DNA from: Anas platyrhynchos | Taxonomy: Eukaryota; Chordata; Aves; Anseriformes; Anatidae | Direction of reading: 5' to 3' | Length of the DNA: 64,000 nucleotides | Assembly (NCBI RefSeq): GCF_047663525.1 | Contig: NC_092600.1 | Span: 8,653,501-8,717,500 of the forward strand | Shown here: positions 1 through 10,971 of the stretch, in pieces | Position numbering within the stretch: the stretch's first letter is position 1 | Layout of the letters: every line of letters begins with the position of its first letter | Translations under genes and position numbers: made by a program | Notes under the pieces: generated by a model | What the model was told of the DNA's origin: nothing | Database searches by the model: none | The model's input: the letters and a program-made list of their open reading frames with translations, nothing else

Positions 1-384
1 TTTTCCCCACATTGAGGAAGAACATAGTAAGAAACCGTTTATGCTGATGAAGCCTTGCAGAAAAACTGCGTTATGAGCGAGGTCTAGACTGGCCTGAGGT
101 GTGTTTTGGTCAGTAACAAGTAGGATAATACACTAAAAGAGAAGTGTTGATATAAAATAGAGCAGAACCAAATAACTAAATGCAACGTGTTAATCAGTTT
201 CTAGGGTAATTGAATGGCATTTCCTAAATTCACAAACATCAAATAATGGCACAGAGGGCTGAGGTACCACTCAAAGAATTGTACCATAAAACACCTCTGC
301 AGGCAGACAATGTTTCCTGCCTTGAATTTCCTGGAGGGAGAGTTAGATTAGTAATGGTGAGAGGATATTGTGTTGTTGTGGCAG

Positions 385-402
385 GATTTTATTGAGCAGC
401 AA
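385..402 (-). terminator. Candidate poly(A) signal of an unresolved minus-strand transcript
   Basis: GCTGCTCAATAAAATCCTGC on the minus strand has the same CTCAATAAA context as ovomucoid, but I cannot define the exons of a gene ending here. The stretch 403-1150 has an open minus-strand frame with a hydrophobic run and an acidic run. Confidence 0.35.
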
Positions 403-730
403 CAAAAAAATCATTTTCAACAGTGCTCATGGAAGAGTCTCATCTTGCTTGCTGTCCTGCAGAGCTGCCCATGGTGCGGAGGGTCAGGGATGATGCTGGG
501 GTCCTGCTCTGCCCCCTGCCACCTCCTCAGAAGTGCTGCATGCTGGCGCTCAGTGTCAGGATGGAGGATTTGTCCCCGTTAATTTCTGCTCACAGTTTCC
601 CCTCAATTGCCTAGGTTTTCCTGCTTAGTGGGCATGGCCCCTGGAAGATGCTCTCTGAAGACCACTGGGATCCAGAGAGCAGCTGGGAGCTCCACTTGGC
701 ACTGAGAAAGCATAGCTTCTCGGGGGCCCT

Positions 731-762
731 CTTCATCTTCATCTTCCTCCTCCTCCTCCTCT
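731..762. repeat. (TTCATC)/(TCC)n short repeat
   Basis: Imperfect trinucleotide tract; on the minus strand it would encode an Asp/Glu run in the open frame discussed for this region. Confidence 0.85.
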
Positions 763-1886
763 CTGCTGCTCTCTGGGAAGGATGACAAGCAATGAGGCTG
801 ATGACCTCTTACCTGACTGCCTTGCACAGCAGAGGGGACAAGCAGGAGCACAGTGCCTGCCACACACACCCCCAGCACTGCCACCACGCTTTGTCACGGT
901 CCTCAGCATTGCCCTTGGTCCCGAAATGCCTCCCCACACCCAGACATCCCACCCCCAGGAGGGACATCCCAGCCCCAGGAAGGGGCTTGGTGCTGAGTGG
1001 TTGCGCACACTCACATCTTCTGGAAATAAATAGTCTCCCTCCAGAGAGCCGCTCTCTCTGGTCTCTGGAAAGTGGCACGTTGTCACTTAAGATCATTAAC
1101 TATTTGGCTGTGAGACGGCTGCCTGTACAGCCCGCTGCACTGCCGGCACTTCACTGGTAATGAATAATAAATTAACGCTATGACTCTGAGCCCTTCCTTT
1201 CATCAGCCAAGATTTCCAGAGGCCCAAGAATCTCAAAGGATCCTCTACAAGTGGCAGCTGACGCAATTACCTACAGGCAGCAGCTAAGTGGTGGGTGAGG
1301 TGCCGAAACGGGCTGCGGAAGCTCCTGCTCACAGTCCTCTGAACATCACCCGCACCCCGATGAGTGTCACGAGCACAAATGCAGGCAGGCAGGTGCCCCC
1401 TGCCTGGGGAAACATCCCGTCCTGCTGCCTGGGGAGGCACAGAAAGTGACTGCTAAAAGACTTCAGCCACCTGCAGGTGTGTTTGCTACCCCACTTCCAC
1501 GGGGGGAGATGCAGCTGGGAAGTGCCCTTCTTCGCCACCTCTCTCCGCACCTGCTAGGGAGGCAGCAAGTGTCTGTTTGGGATGCCCTTAGCAGGATAAA
1601 TCCACTGGAGCATTGCACCAGGTTGCATCCCCAGCTCTGGTTCTCTTTAGGAAATCTGGGTGAAGGCCCTCAGAGAAACTCATTGCCTTCGGAGATGGAG
1701 CTGATTTCTTTGTAGATCAGACAATGCATTCTCTCTCCCTGTAATTTACCCATTAGTACCCACACCCCAGGACTGTTGCAGTGAAATAATCACAAAACAT
1801 CTTAAGAAAAAAACAAAAAACATCATGAGACATATCATTAAAACAAGACGTAAATGCTGAAGGGTTGTTGTTGTTTGTTTATTTGT

Positions 1887-1892
1887 TTTATT
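1887..1892 (-). terminator. poly(A) signal of the SPINK6-like gene
   Basis: AATAAA on the minus strand, about 130 nt past the TAA stop at 2020-2022, in a short 3' UTR without further open frames of note. Confidence 0.75.
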
Positions 1893-2019
1893 GGGTTGAG
1901 TTTCATTTCAGGCTTTATCAGGAGCTCTCAAAGTTCAGGATGAGGTTTTAGGGCAGCCTCTGCCATAGGGAATATTGCCAGGGAGGAGTCTCCTGTCTGA
2001 GCTGGAGCCTGTTGAGGTG

Positions 2020-4089
2020 TTAGCACTCTCGAAGGTACAGCAACCTGAGAGTCCGACGGCTTCTCCTGCAGAGAAAGGAAGCAATACCTTAGAGACAGAA
2101 CATCTGCACTTCTGCTGTTCATCCCCCCCACTGGTAAAGGATACATCACAGAGGAACTTAACCAAATCTGAACATTCTCAAAGCTATTCCAGCTCTTTCC
2201 TCTTATTGCTAACATTCAAAGACAAGATAAAGACTTAATTTAAAAGAAGAACAAATAGTCTGTAGGAAATAGATTTTATTTGCTGCAAGAGAGCTCTTCA
2301 GCAAATTACTTAACAGGGAAATGAAGATCTGTGCTAAATGTTACTTATGTTACTTCTATATACCTGAAAGAAGGAAATTCTTGGCAAATTCTCCCACCAA
2401 TAAATAAATAAATAAATAGATAGATAAATAAATAAAAAGAATAATACTCTTGCTAGTAGGAGAACAGGAAAACACAAAATAAAACAACTTTACTTCTCCA
2501 ACCAGTCCCCAAGACTGATTAGTTAGGTTAAGCTCAGTTGGTTCACCATTTAGTTAGTGAAGAGATTTATTTTCATACATACAGAAATGCATTGCAGAAT
2601 AAACATTTGTTGGCATATGTTACACCATCAGACCCGCAGTGTGGGATGTACTCCAGCGTGCAGAAATTGCGGGGTACGACGTAGTTACTGCAGTAGCCCT
2701 GTAGATAGATGCAGTGTTGTGTTCACAAAAATGCCCTCAACAGCAGATACGTAGGAAGGGTGATGTTATGAGACACCCCCACCGCCCCTGGGCTTCCCCC
2801 AGTACTGTCCATCAGCAGACGTCAAAAAAAAAAAAGCCTAGGGACAGGGCAGGAACAGGGTGGTTTGTTCCTGCTGTGCCCTTTCAGTCTCTGCCGATGT
2901 AAAGCCTGTGTAAATATCATAAATGCTGCTGCAGTAACCGTGACAATAACTTGGATGCCAACAGAATACTGCACTATTTTTTTTATTTTTTTTATTTTGA
3001 AACTATCAGATGAAAATGGCAATTTCACCCAGTAATATCTGTGGCAAATATTGTTCAGACAGCTGGATGACTCAGGATTTTCAAATGCTCGATCACAATG
3101 CGATTAGTAATGATTTATATGGAAACTGCTTTCAGGAAAGAAATGATGGAAGAAAAGTAGACAGCTCTGCCCCTTACCTTCAGTGCAACGGTATCTGGAA
3201 AAAAGAAAAAAGAAGTTGAAGTATGACACGAATGCAATTCATCTCTTCTGTTAGTGTTGAAAGCTTTGACTGCATGTCCTGAATAAACAACTTTCAATTC
3301 AGTGGTTATTAGCAAGTGACTCTTAGACAAAAGGAATTTCAGGCAAAATTTTGTGCCATATTGGATGTTTACCACATTGGTGCTGTACTGTAATTTTTTT
3401 CAGGAGGGTTACAGCCCAGATGGAAAAGGGTATACGAAATGAAAGAAAAGAGAAAGTCATTTTCCATGATTCACAGGATGAACAAGGATATGTACTCAAA
3501 GACAAGCACATTATTGAGGAAAACAGGGCCATAAAGCTGGCAGGTACATGGAGGCAGCTTCTTATATGTATTTCCATAATACTGCTTAAATAACAGGAGT
3601 ACTTAGTGAGGTGTAACTCCTCTAAAGCTTCTACAACTGCTCAGGCTCTCTAACTGTGCCTCAGTTCAGGATGACTGCAAGAAACACTCACTGCCATTCA
3701 GGAAAATAATTTGTGATTCGGCAACGTTTCAGAGGTTAAACACTGGATGTCTGAGTCGCCGGGTGGTACCACGTACATGTCACCTCCTTCATTATGCATA
3801 AACTAGCACCGAGCGCGGAGCTGTTCCCACAGTTGTTCTTACCCACTCAGTTCTGTTGCTAAAATATTACCCCCTAAGTGATAGTCTTTGATGTCAAGTC
3901 TTTTCAACACCATCTCTCTAGGAGTAAATAAGTCCTTGTAGAATGAAGCTCCTTCCAGTCTGAGGATGTTTTTGTGTTTTTAAAGGCAGCCAGCACTTAG
4001 TGAAGCACAGAGCAGGAGGCAGCAAACCACTCACCTGGGCAGCAGCAAAGGGCGAGAGCCAGCAGCACCACCACGCCTGCCGTCCTCAT
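2020..4089 (-). CDS. SPINK6-like single-Kazal secreted inhibitor, 4 exons, 77 aa
   Basis: Predicted secreted serine-protease inhibitor with one Kazal domain. CDS exons on the minus strand are 4035-4089 (signal peptide [18 protein letters not shown]), 3178-3194 (17-nt micro-exon), 2583-2698 (first part of the Kazal domain) and 2020-2065 (end of domain and TAA stop). All sites are GT-AG and the frame closes to 77 residues. The six Kazal cysteines are at residues 27, 37, 45, 56, 59 and 77, with nine residues between C1 and C2 as in mammalian SPINK6. The inhibitory loop is [10 protein letters not shown], giving P1 Leu, which points to chymotrypsin- or elastase-like targets. The C-terminal exon is Arg-rich (five Arg in the last 14 residues). 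The 116+46-nt exon pair matches the last domain of ovoinhibitor exactly in length and phase. It is downstream of ovomucoid on the same strand, and no TATA box is seen. It could also be named SPINK9- or SPINK14-like; orthology is inferred from spacing only. Confidence 0.87.
2399..2440. repeat. (AAAT)n microsatellite
   Basis: Tandem AAAT with a few GATA units, in the last intron of the SPINK6-like gene. Confidence 0.95.
2583..2698 (-). CDS. SPINK6-like exon 3: Kazal domain, first part
   Basis: The acceptor is CTACAG|GGC and the donor CT|GTATGT, leaving phase 2. It encodes cysteines 1 to 5, including the hallmark [12 protein letters not shown] and FCNAF. The phase-2 intron is at the same place as in every other Kazal domain of the window. 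The domain is completed by 2020-2065. Confidence 0.9.
4035..4089 (-). CDS. SPINK6-like exon 1: signal peptide
   Basis: The ATG at 4089-4087 is followed by a hydrophobic run [12 protein letters not shown] and a phase-1 donor CCCAG|GTGAG, the same design and phase as exon 1 of ovomucoid and ovoinhibitor. The micro-exon at 3178-3194 supplies DTVALK before the Kazal domain. Confidence 0.87.
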
Positions 4090-5740
4090 GGTGGCTGGGG
4101 TGTCTGTCCACCTTTTCCTCAGTGAATGCAGCCCTAATGCTGCCCTCAGATCGTAATCATGCACATACGTGTGTGTGTGCGTGCGTTCGCATCTCTCTTA
4201 TCCACCCTTATTCTGAAATAACATTCCTGGTCTGTTGTCAGAGTGGTAAATCTTGATGATGCCTAGCAGAGGTAAGCCATGCTGTAAGCCATAAAGAATG
4301 CTTCTTTATCAACAGGAATCACAAGAAGTTTAAATACGTTAGATACGCCCTCTGTGTCATTATTTGAAGTGAAATATATGACAGGTGCTTTCTGAAGGAC
4401 CATGGAAAATTCCTGTGGGCAGAAGAACAACTGTACAAACCTAAAGAGAGAATGCTGACAGATTTCCTCTATGTGCATGTTATCAGTGCTACACACAGGG
4501 CTTTCTCATGAACAAAATTTTGTTGATCTGAAATGAACGGCTTCCAGAAAGAAAGGTCTTTTATTTTCATGCCTCATCCCATAAAGCATCATTAAACTGC
4601 AGTAAATCCAGGAAAACTGTGAACTGGGAGGTCAAGCAAGAGGGTGTCCCAGACACTGAAAGGAGTCCTCGGACTATAGAAGCACATGAGAAACTTTTAC
4701 AGGCATCTGCAAATAAGTAACAATTGCTATTTTCCCTAAAAACCATTAGCATCGTTTAGATTTGCAGCAGCAGACTGATAGCCTGATGATGACAGAACAA
4801 AGCCTGTAGCCTGGATCCCACAAAATCCAGACTGGAAATCTCTGCTTCATCCATCTGCCCATCTCAACATAAATCCTTTGTTTTACCACCAAAGCATCCT
4901 TTTTTTTAAATGACTTCATTCCACCAAGGAAAAAGAACACTTAAGGGAGACATTATTCTTTAGAAGGGATATGCCCAATTTATTTATGTTTCGCTTGTGT
5001 GGATCAAAAACCCACCAATTCAATACACAAACAAAGGACAAAAGCAAAATAATTTTCACAGACAATGCACCAATGACAGAGGTCACACTCTTAAAACCAG
5101 AAGTATACTTTGTCTTTGGACTGCAAAAACTTCTTGGACTCACAAGGAGCATGATGCTATTAAGAACTAAGAGAGAAGGCAAGCAGACAGGAGTAGGAAC
5201 AAGCTTTAAAAAGGTATTTATTTTAAAATATGTGGAATAAAATCCCAAGATGAGGGAAAATCTAGAAACATGTCATTTGGAGGTCCCAGAAAAACAGGCA
5301 TGGCCCACTCATATGGCTGAAAAATACGGGCTTTGCTATGCCTTTAGGTAAGGGCTGTGCTCAGGAGGCCAGGCAGCAGCTCTGGGCTTGCTCATCACCA
5401 GGCTGAACTGCTTTGCTGATGGTGCCTGCATGGGGAAAGTGCACTAGAAATACCTTAGTAGAGATCTGCTAGCCTCACCAGTTCAGAGCATTATTTCAAC
5501 TGTCTAAAAGGGTCTGAACACTAATGTAGTCTGAGTATCATTTATGTACAAAGTCACACAGCTGAGGTTTATGCATCTGTACTTAATTTTCTGCCTTTTA
5601 TGACAGTGAGGGGAGCAAGATGTTGTTCTTGTTATATCCCAGAGCTATGAGCATGGAACAGATTCAGCCTGGCATCATCATTCAACAAATCAGAAGAAAA
5701 CGTTGCATGAGGCAGAGCATTAAACAAGACAAAGAAATGT
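4090..5740. other. Intergenic, SPINK6-like to ovomucoid
   Basis: Promoter-side flank of the SPINK6-like gene, without an obvious TATA box, and the downstream flank of ovomucoid. No coding exon or clear repeat seen apart from the GT run. Confidence 0.6.
4168..4186. repeat. (GT)n short repeat
   Basis: Short GT/GC alternating run in the upstream region of the SPINK6-like gene, where the other genes have a TATA box. Confidence 0.85.
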
Positions 5741-5751
5741 TGCTGATTTAG

Positions 5752-5757
5752 TTTATT
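5752..5757 (-). terminator. poly(A) signal of ovomucoid
   Basis: AATAAA on the minus strand, 117 nt after the TGA stop, in the context CTCAATAAACT. Confidence 0.85.
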
Positions 5758-5873
5758 GAGAAAGAAAATCAGGAGTGAGCTGAGTTCCCCAGAGAGCGAG
5801 ATGAACTGAGGTGAGATCTCTAGCTGGGATTTGCCAGTGGGGATCCTGTGGTGAATTCTCTCAGCACTGATAT

Positions 5874-6508
5874 TCAGCATTCTCCAAAATGGCTTAAAGT
5901 GAGAGTCCCATTGCTGTCCCTGAAAGTGAGGAGAGAGAAAAATGGATTAGACACGGAGCCCTGCGTGCTGTAATCTGTTCTTTCACTTGGTTTCTAGAGA
6001 AGACATTAGGATCCTGCCCTGAGCCAAAAACTGGGGGACTCGGAGTCTCATTAGCTATTTGATTATGAAGAAGTGAGTGAAATCATTTAACCCATTCAGA
6101 AAAATATTGGGGGGAACTGTAACAAAACTCCAAATTTAATTTTCTTTGCAATAAGCAAGAAAAACACCATTCAGGTTAATTGTCTTCAAACCCTCCATAC
6201 TAATAAACCAGACATAGCTCTTTGGACTCTGACGAAAAAACAAAACAAAACAAAAAACACAAACGAGTGGTTGGTACAATGCCTGCTATTCTTTTCTGCC
6301 CCGAATGCCTGGTCAGCAGAGAAAGCAGAAACCGTGCAAATTTGTGCCTGTAGGAGGCAGCCGACAACGCGAACGCGCCCCGCGGTTGTTGCACTTACAC
6401 GACTGCATTGCAGAAGTTGCACTTGTTGCCGTACGTTTTGTTGTCGGAGCCACAGAGAGGCATGTATTCCATCGTGCAGGCAGGTTTAGGGTAGCCGCTG
6501 CAGTCAAC
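5874..6508 (-). CDS. SPINK7: Ovomucoid Kazal domain III (two exons)
   Basis: Exon 6399-6508 encodes [19 protein letters not shown] and [12 protein letters not shown], and exon 5874-5919 encodes [14 protein letters not shown] then TGA. C1 to C2 spacing is the short third-domain type. P1 is Met18 in standard third-domain numbering. Confidence 0.97.
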
Positions 6509-9500
6509 CTGCAGAACAAGAAGCCTTAATGCAAAGGGTGGGAAGTGGTCGATAGCAGAAGGGCTTGAACCCCTAACTGCGGCTGCAGTGCTAACGATAG
6601 TGATCTAACTAAAAATAATTAACTTCCTTGCATGATCTGATATCGACTGAGGTGTGATTCTCCTATGCCAGAATTTAATAATATAAAAATAGAGCATAAT
6701 TTCCTGTTTAAGAGATGTATATCACAGCCTGGCTGCTGCATTTCCAAGCTGCAGCAGCAGCTCACTCACTGAACGTGCCGTGCTTACAGTCACATTGCAC
6801 CATGTTCCCGACCTGGCCAGGAAATTAAATGGAAAAACGCTGGTGTCTGGAGAAGAGACAGCACTGATACCTGTATAATGGTCCCATATCTCTCCCATAG
6901 GCTTAAAATATCAGCACTTAGCTAGATGCCATGGAAGTGGGATTTTGTTTCTTTGTGAAATGGGTACTGCACTTGCTGAGGGGCATTGTAGTACAGGGGA
7001 AAAAAAAAAAAAAAAGTATATGGTTACAGGAAGAGGCTGGAGAATTTCATGGGAGAGAAAACCATTGAGGCTCACTGACTCCACAGAAATCACACCTAGC
7101 TGAGTTCCATCACCTGAAAATAGCTGGAGGTTGGAATAGTGTTCAGGAAGACCTGTATTTACTCACCCTACTTTTACTCTCTCCCGACACAGTCCTTATG
7201 GCCCCTAAGAGTGAGCTCTGCATCAAGCCACCATGGGCTTGATGGCCCACTGGTCTGACCCCAGTGATGGCCCTCTGTTCTTACTCTCAGTTCTGCCTTG
7301 ATGGATTATTTCTGCTGATGATCTTTTACCAATCCTTTCCTGTGCATTCACCCTCTTCTTTTTCTGACATTATCCACATTAATGTGGATTACATGTGCAG
7401 AAGGCAAAATCTTCCCTGTGCTGAAGCCCAAGTGATGCTCCTGATGCTGTTACAAACACTGTCTGTGCTTCCACTGAAATCAGTAGGACCAGAAGCTAAC
7501 CCTTCATTAGGCAGCTCACACTTACTGTAGCAACTTCCTTCTTACATTTGCCATCATACTTCTTGCCAACGCTGGTCCCTTGCTCTCTAGGAAGAAAAAG
7601 ATTGATGTTAGGGAACTCCGCCTGCATCCTGCTGTGCCACACTCCATGTCCCAGCAATGCTGATCAGCCACAGGTACAGGAGATGTCCAGCTTCAGCTGC
7701 TCACAGTGCCTGAGACACCAGCCCTGGAAGCACCCCTGCCTCTGAGCACACTCAGGGCTGGCCTCCAGGGGAGGCTGCCTTCAGCCACCCCCCAGGGGAC
7801 TTGGCCTGGGTTCCCCTCCCAGACACAGGATGGTACCCAATGGTCTCAAGTGCTATTGACTGGGCACAGAAGAGGCCTCGATAGAAATCCCATACCAGCC
7901 TCATGGTTGCCTCCCCAGGCAGCTCTCACCCACAGTACTCACACGTTGTGGGCACACAGCATGCACTCGTTGTCGTAGGTGACCCCGTCAGTGCCACAGA
8001 CAGGGCTGAACATCTTGTTGCAGAGTAACGTCATTTTGCCTTCCTCGTTTGTCATGTTGGGATACATGCTGCAGTCAGCCTGTTGAGGGAACATGCGACA
8101 AAGCACTGGTGAGGGCTTGCTTGCAGGAAGCAAGTAGACCCGGAGAGTACACGCATCATTTGGCCTTCTGGGATGTCACCACAGCAGGAAAAAATCCTTT
8201 TTTGGGGGGTGTCATTATGATGAAAGTTCACCTGAGGATGACCAATACAAAATTCTGACATATCTTATGCTCTTATCTAGTGTTTGAATTATTTATTAGG
8301 CAAATCAATACACAGCTTTGGCTGCACAGCAAATAAGCCTGCCCCTTGCTTTGCCATTGGTTTCACTTACAGGGACAGCTTCCTTGCATTCTCCATCATG
8401 GTCTTTGCTGATATTGGTTCCATATTCTCTGCAGATGGGAAAAAACAAACATTAGGAAGTCCAGCAAAGACTTCTTGGTGCACCCTAGGTGCTGGGAATA
8501 AGTACCTAAGACACGGGAGGGAAGGGAGGACTGACTCTTTGCAATTTATCTGTGTATATACGTATTTGAGAAGGTAGTGCCATCCTCCCTGACCAGCTGG
8601 CACTGAGTGGCTGGCAGGAACATAAAGACCCTGAGACCTTTAGAATCATTTTGGATGGTTCAGAGTCGATCATCTCTCCATCTTTTTGCTCCTTCTTGCT
8701 GGGATGAGATGTGCCCTAGGGGCTGTCATCTGGCTCATCCTCGAGATGGAGAAGAAAAGCCTGAATAAATTACACCAGCAAAAGAGACACAGTAACTAAA
8801 GTGATGTCTAGGCAACGGAGTGTCACGCAGTGCTACCCAAGCTCATTCCGAAGGAATTGACATAAGTGACACATGACAGATCACAGTTTGTTGGGAGGGG
8901 TTGCTGCCAGGAGCCCCAAGCACCGCTGTCTGCTTGCAGGATGAGCTCCCCTACGCAGTACGCACATGTTGTAGGCACACAGCAGGCACTCGTTGCTGTA
9001 CGTGACTCCATCGGTGCCACAAACGGGGCTGAGTTCCTTGGTGCAGAGCAACACCTCTTTGCCTTCCTCATTCGTAGTGTTGGGAAACCTACTGCAGTCC
9101 ACCTGTCAAAGGAACGCACAGCAAGAGGATGGAGAAGGCGTTTTATGATTATCTCTTATTTTGCATGTGGCAGTGACCGGACCCAACCTCCCCACAGTGG
9201 GTTTTTCACTGCCACAGCACAAACATGTATTGGTGTCTTTCTAGGAACAGGCAAATCCTTCCTGCCAAGATCTCTCCATGCAGAGAGGGAAGAGGAGGAG
9301 GAGCAGGAAGGGAGGGTTACAGCAACGCAGCCCCCCACAGGGATAAACCAGCAGGGATCTCTTATGCTTTCTAGGCATCATTTTGCACAGGCTGAGCATG
9401 GGTCCCTCACTCTCACGTTCTCATGGCCCCTCCAGTGCATTTCCATTAATACTCTTTCTTTCTCAACACACATGGACAGTTTTAATCAAAGGAACAAGTC

Positions 9501-10880
9501 TAAAGACCTGGCGTTTGGAAGCTGGAAAGTCTCACAGTATTTTGTTCTTTCAGTAAGTTGTTTTGGGGTAGTTTCTGGTACCATAGTCTATTGCCATCAG
9601 TTTAGAACCAGTCACATATGACCAGCTTTAAGCTTAGACCAGTTTAGAGTTTGTCAGAAATGAATTAATCCAACAATTTTATATTACTACTGCATTATTA
9701 ACATACAGCATAGATGTAGAGCGCAGAACAGCATAATTTAATATTTTACACTGAAGGATCTGATTATAGCAACACTAATTAAGTAAGAAAGGAAGGGAAA
9801 AAAAAGAAAAAAATCTCCTACTCACCTCAACCCCAAAGGCAGCATCTAGGAAAAAAAGAACAGAGGAAAAAAAAGTGAAACAAAGCCAATGTGATCAATA
9901 ATATCTCAGTTAATTGGAAACCTAGATGTAAAATTCCAACACAGAGGACCAAACTGAATGATTTCCACTGACTGGTTTCCTGAAGTAAGTAAACCATGTA
10001 TGACTTTTTTTAAAATGGTGATAAGTATAATTGTTTCTTATTGCTGGCTGATTAAATGTGTTTTTGAATGGCTTTGTTCTTTTTTTTTTTCCCTTTTCTT
10101 TTAAAGAGATTGGTAGACTTATTAATTGAAAAAAGAATAGCTTTTCCTTCCTTATCTTTTTACATATCCGTTCTGACCCTAGAAAACAGCTATTGCATAT
10201 CTGAAAAGAAACCTGAATCAATACAGATAAATGCAAATGCAAATAGTCACGTACAGGATAAGCAAACATATACAGCATCTGTTGTCAGGGATATACAATC
10301 TAAAGAAGCTGAGTGTTAAAAAAAATAACACTTGTCTTTGATTTTGTAATTTCATGAGATGTAAATACATAAGGAGAACATCAGACTCAGGCTTGTTTGC
10401 ATCTCTTGTTTCTCCATTAGCAGCAAAAGCATTGCAGGAAAGCTGCCAGGTTTCTATACAGAACTTGCCTGTACCATTACAATATTTTTGTGACTAGTCG
10501 CTGGAGGTCTGACCACCTCATTTCAGCCATGTTTCAAACATTTACCCACTCTCTGTAATTGTACAACAAGTGTAAGCATTGTAACAGTGCCAAGAGTGCA
10601 AAACGTGTAACAACACCTGTTAGGAGCACAGGACTCCAGACACCCAGCTACAACAGCGATCCATTTAACACCATCACGAAATCTACTCCTGCATCCTGTG
10701 AGATGCCAGTGCAGGGAGGCAGCCTGGCTCTTTGTGGGAGAACCTCTATTAGATGGCTACTACCTTATTCTCTTTGGGATAGCCAGGACACTCAGGTACA
10801 AAGCCTCTGTAACACCCTGAGGGTTACTCACCTGGGAAGCAGCAAAGCACTAAAGACAACAGCACAAAGACGCCTGCCAT
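5874..10880 (-). CDS. SPINK7: Ovomucoid (SPINK7), three Kazal domains, 8 exons, 205 aa
   Basis: Ovomucoid is the glycosylated trypsin-type inhibitor of bird egg white, made in the oviduct. Minus-strand CDS exons are 10832-10880, 9826-9845, 8966-9102, 8371-8428, 7943-8079, 7526-7586, 6399-6508 and 5874-5919. All have GT-AG sites and the frame is continuous to TGA. The signal peptide (residues 1 to about 23) starts [16 protein letters not shown]; the mature protein starts near VDCSRFP. Domain I is about 24-88, II 89-154 and III 155-205. Each has six cysteines. P1 residues are Lys (LLCTKEL), Lys (LLCNKMF) and Met (ACTMEYM). N-glycosylation sequons include NTT, NIS, NMT, NKT and NGT. Chicken ovomucoid is 210 aa with the same eight-exon layout. 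The third domain ends SHFGEC. The neighbours are ovoinhibitor upstream and the SPINK6-like gene downstream. A TATA box at 10964-10971 is consistent with a strong tissue-specific promoter. Confidence 0.97.
7526..8079 (-). CDS. SPINK7: Ovomucoid Kazal domain II (two exons)
   Basis: Exon 7943-8079 (137 nt) begins [14 protein letters not shown], and exon 7526-7586 (61 nt) encodes [14 protein letters not shown]. The loop [11 protein letters not shown] gives P1 Lys, where chicken domain II has Arg. One sequon, NMT, is present. Confidence 0.96.
8371..9102 (-). CDS. SPINK7: Ovomucoid Kazal domain I (two exons)
   Basis: Exon 8966-9102 (137 nt) encodes [17 protein letters not shown] through CAYN, and exon 8371-8428 (58 nt) encodes [19 protein letters not shown]. 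The split is in phase 2. The reactive loop [11 protein letters not shown] gives P1 Lys. Sequons are NTT and NIS. Confidence 0.96.
10832..10880 (-). CDS. SPINK7: Ovomucoid exon 1: signal peptide
   Basis: The ATG is at 10880-10878, followed by [15 protein letters not shown], and the phase-1 donor is CCCAG|GTGAG. This ATG is chosen because it is the first after the TATA box and matches the known avian ovomucoid leader. The next exon, 9826-9845, encodes DAAFGVE. Confidence 0.95.
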
Positions 10881-10963
10881 GGTCGTGGTGGAAGTACTGC
10901 CTGAGTCCACAGGCTGCCCGCTGGTGTTCTGCTTCTGAGATGGTCTCTCCAAGGCGGGCAGCA

Positions 10964-10971
10964 AATATATA
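10964..10971 (-). promoter_or_regulatory. TATA box of ovomucoid
   Basis: TATATATT on the minus strand, about 85 bp upstream of the ovomucoid ATG, which fits a short 5' UTR. A CCAAT motif lies further upstream at about 11154-11158 on the same strand; its relevance is uncertain. Confidence 0.8.

Larger units (their letters stand above)
1..1864. other. Left-edge spacer, no established gene
   Basis: No Kazal domain is visible in any frame. It holds the candidate poly(A) signal near 390 and a minus-strand open frame at about 605-887 without an ATG start. The rest looks non-coding. Confidence 0.5.

Noticed and set aside
8866-9621. 251-codon plus-strand open frame
   Set aside because: It runs antisense over ovomucoid domain I exon 1 and flanking introns, shows no domain or signal peptide, and is best explained as a shadow of the real exon.
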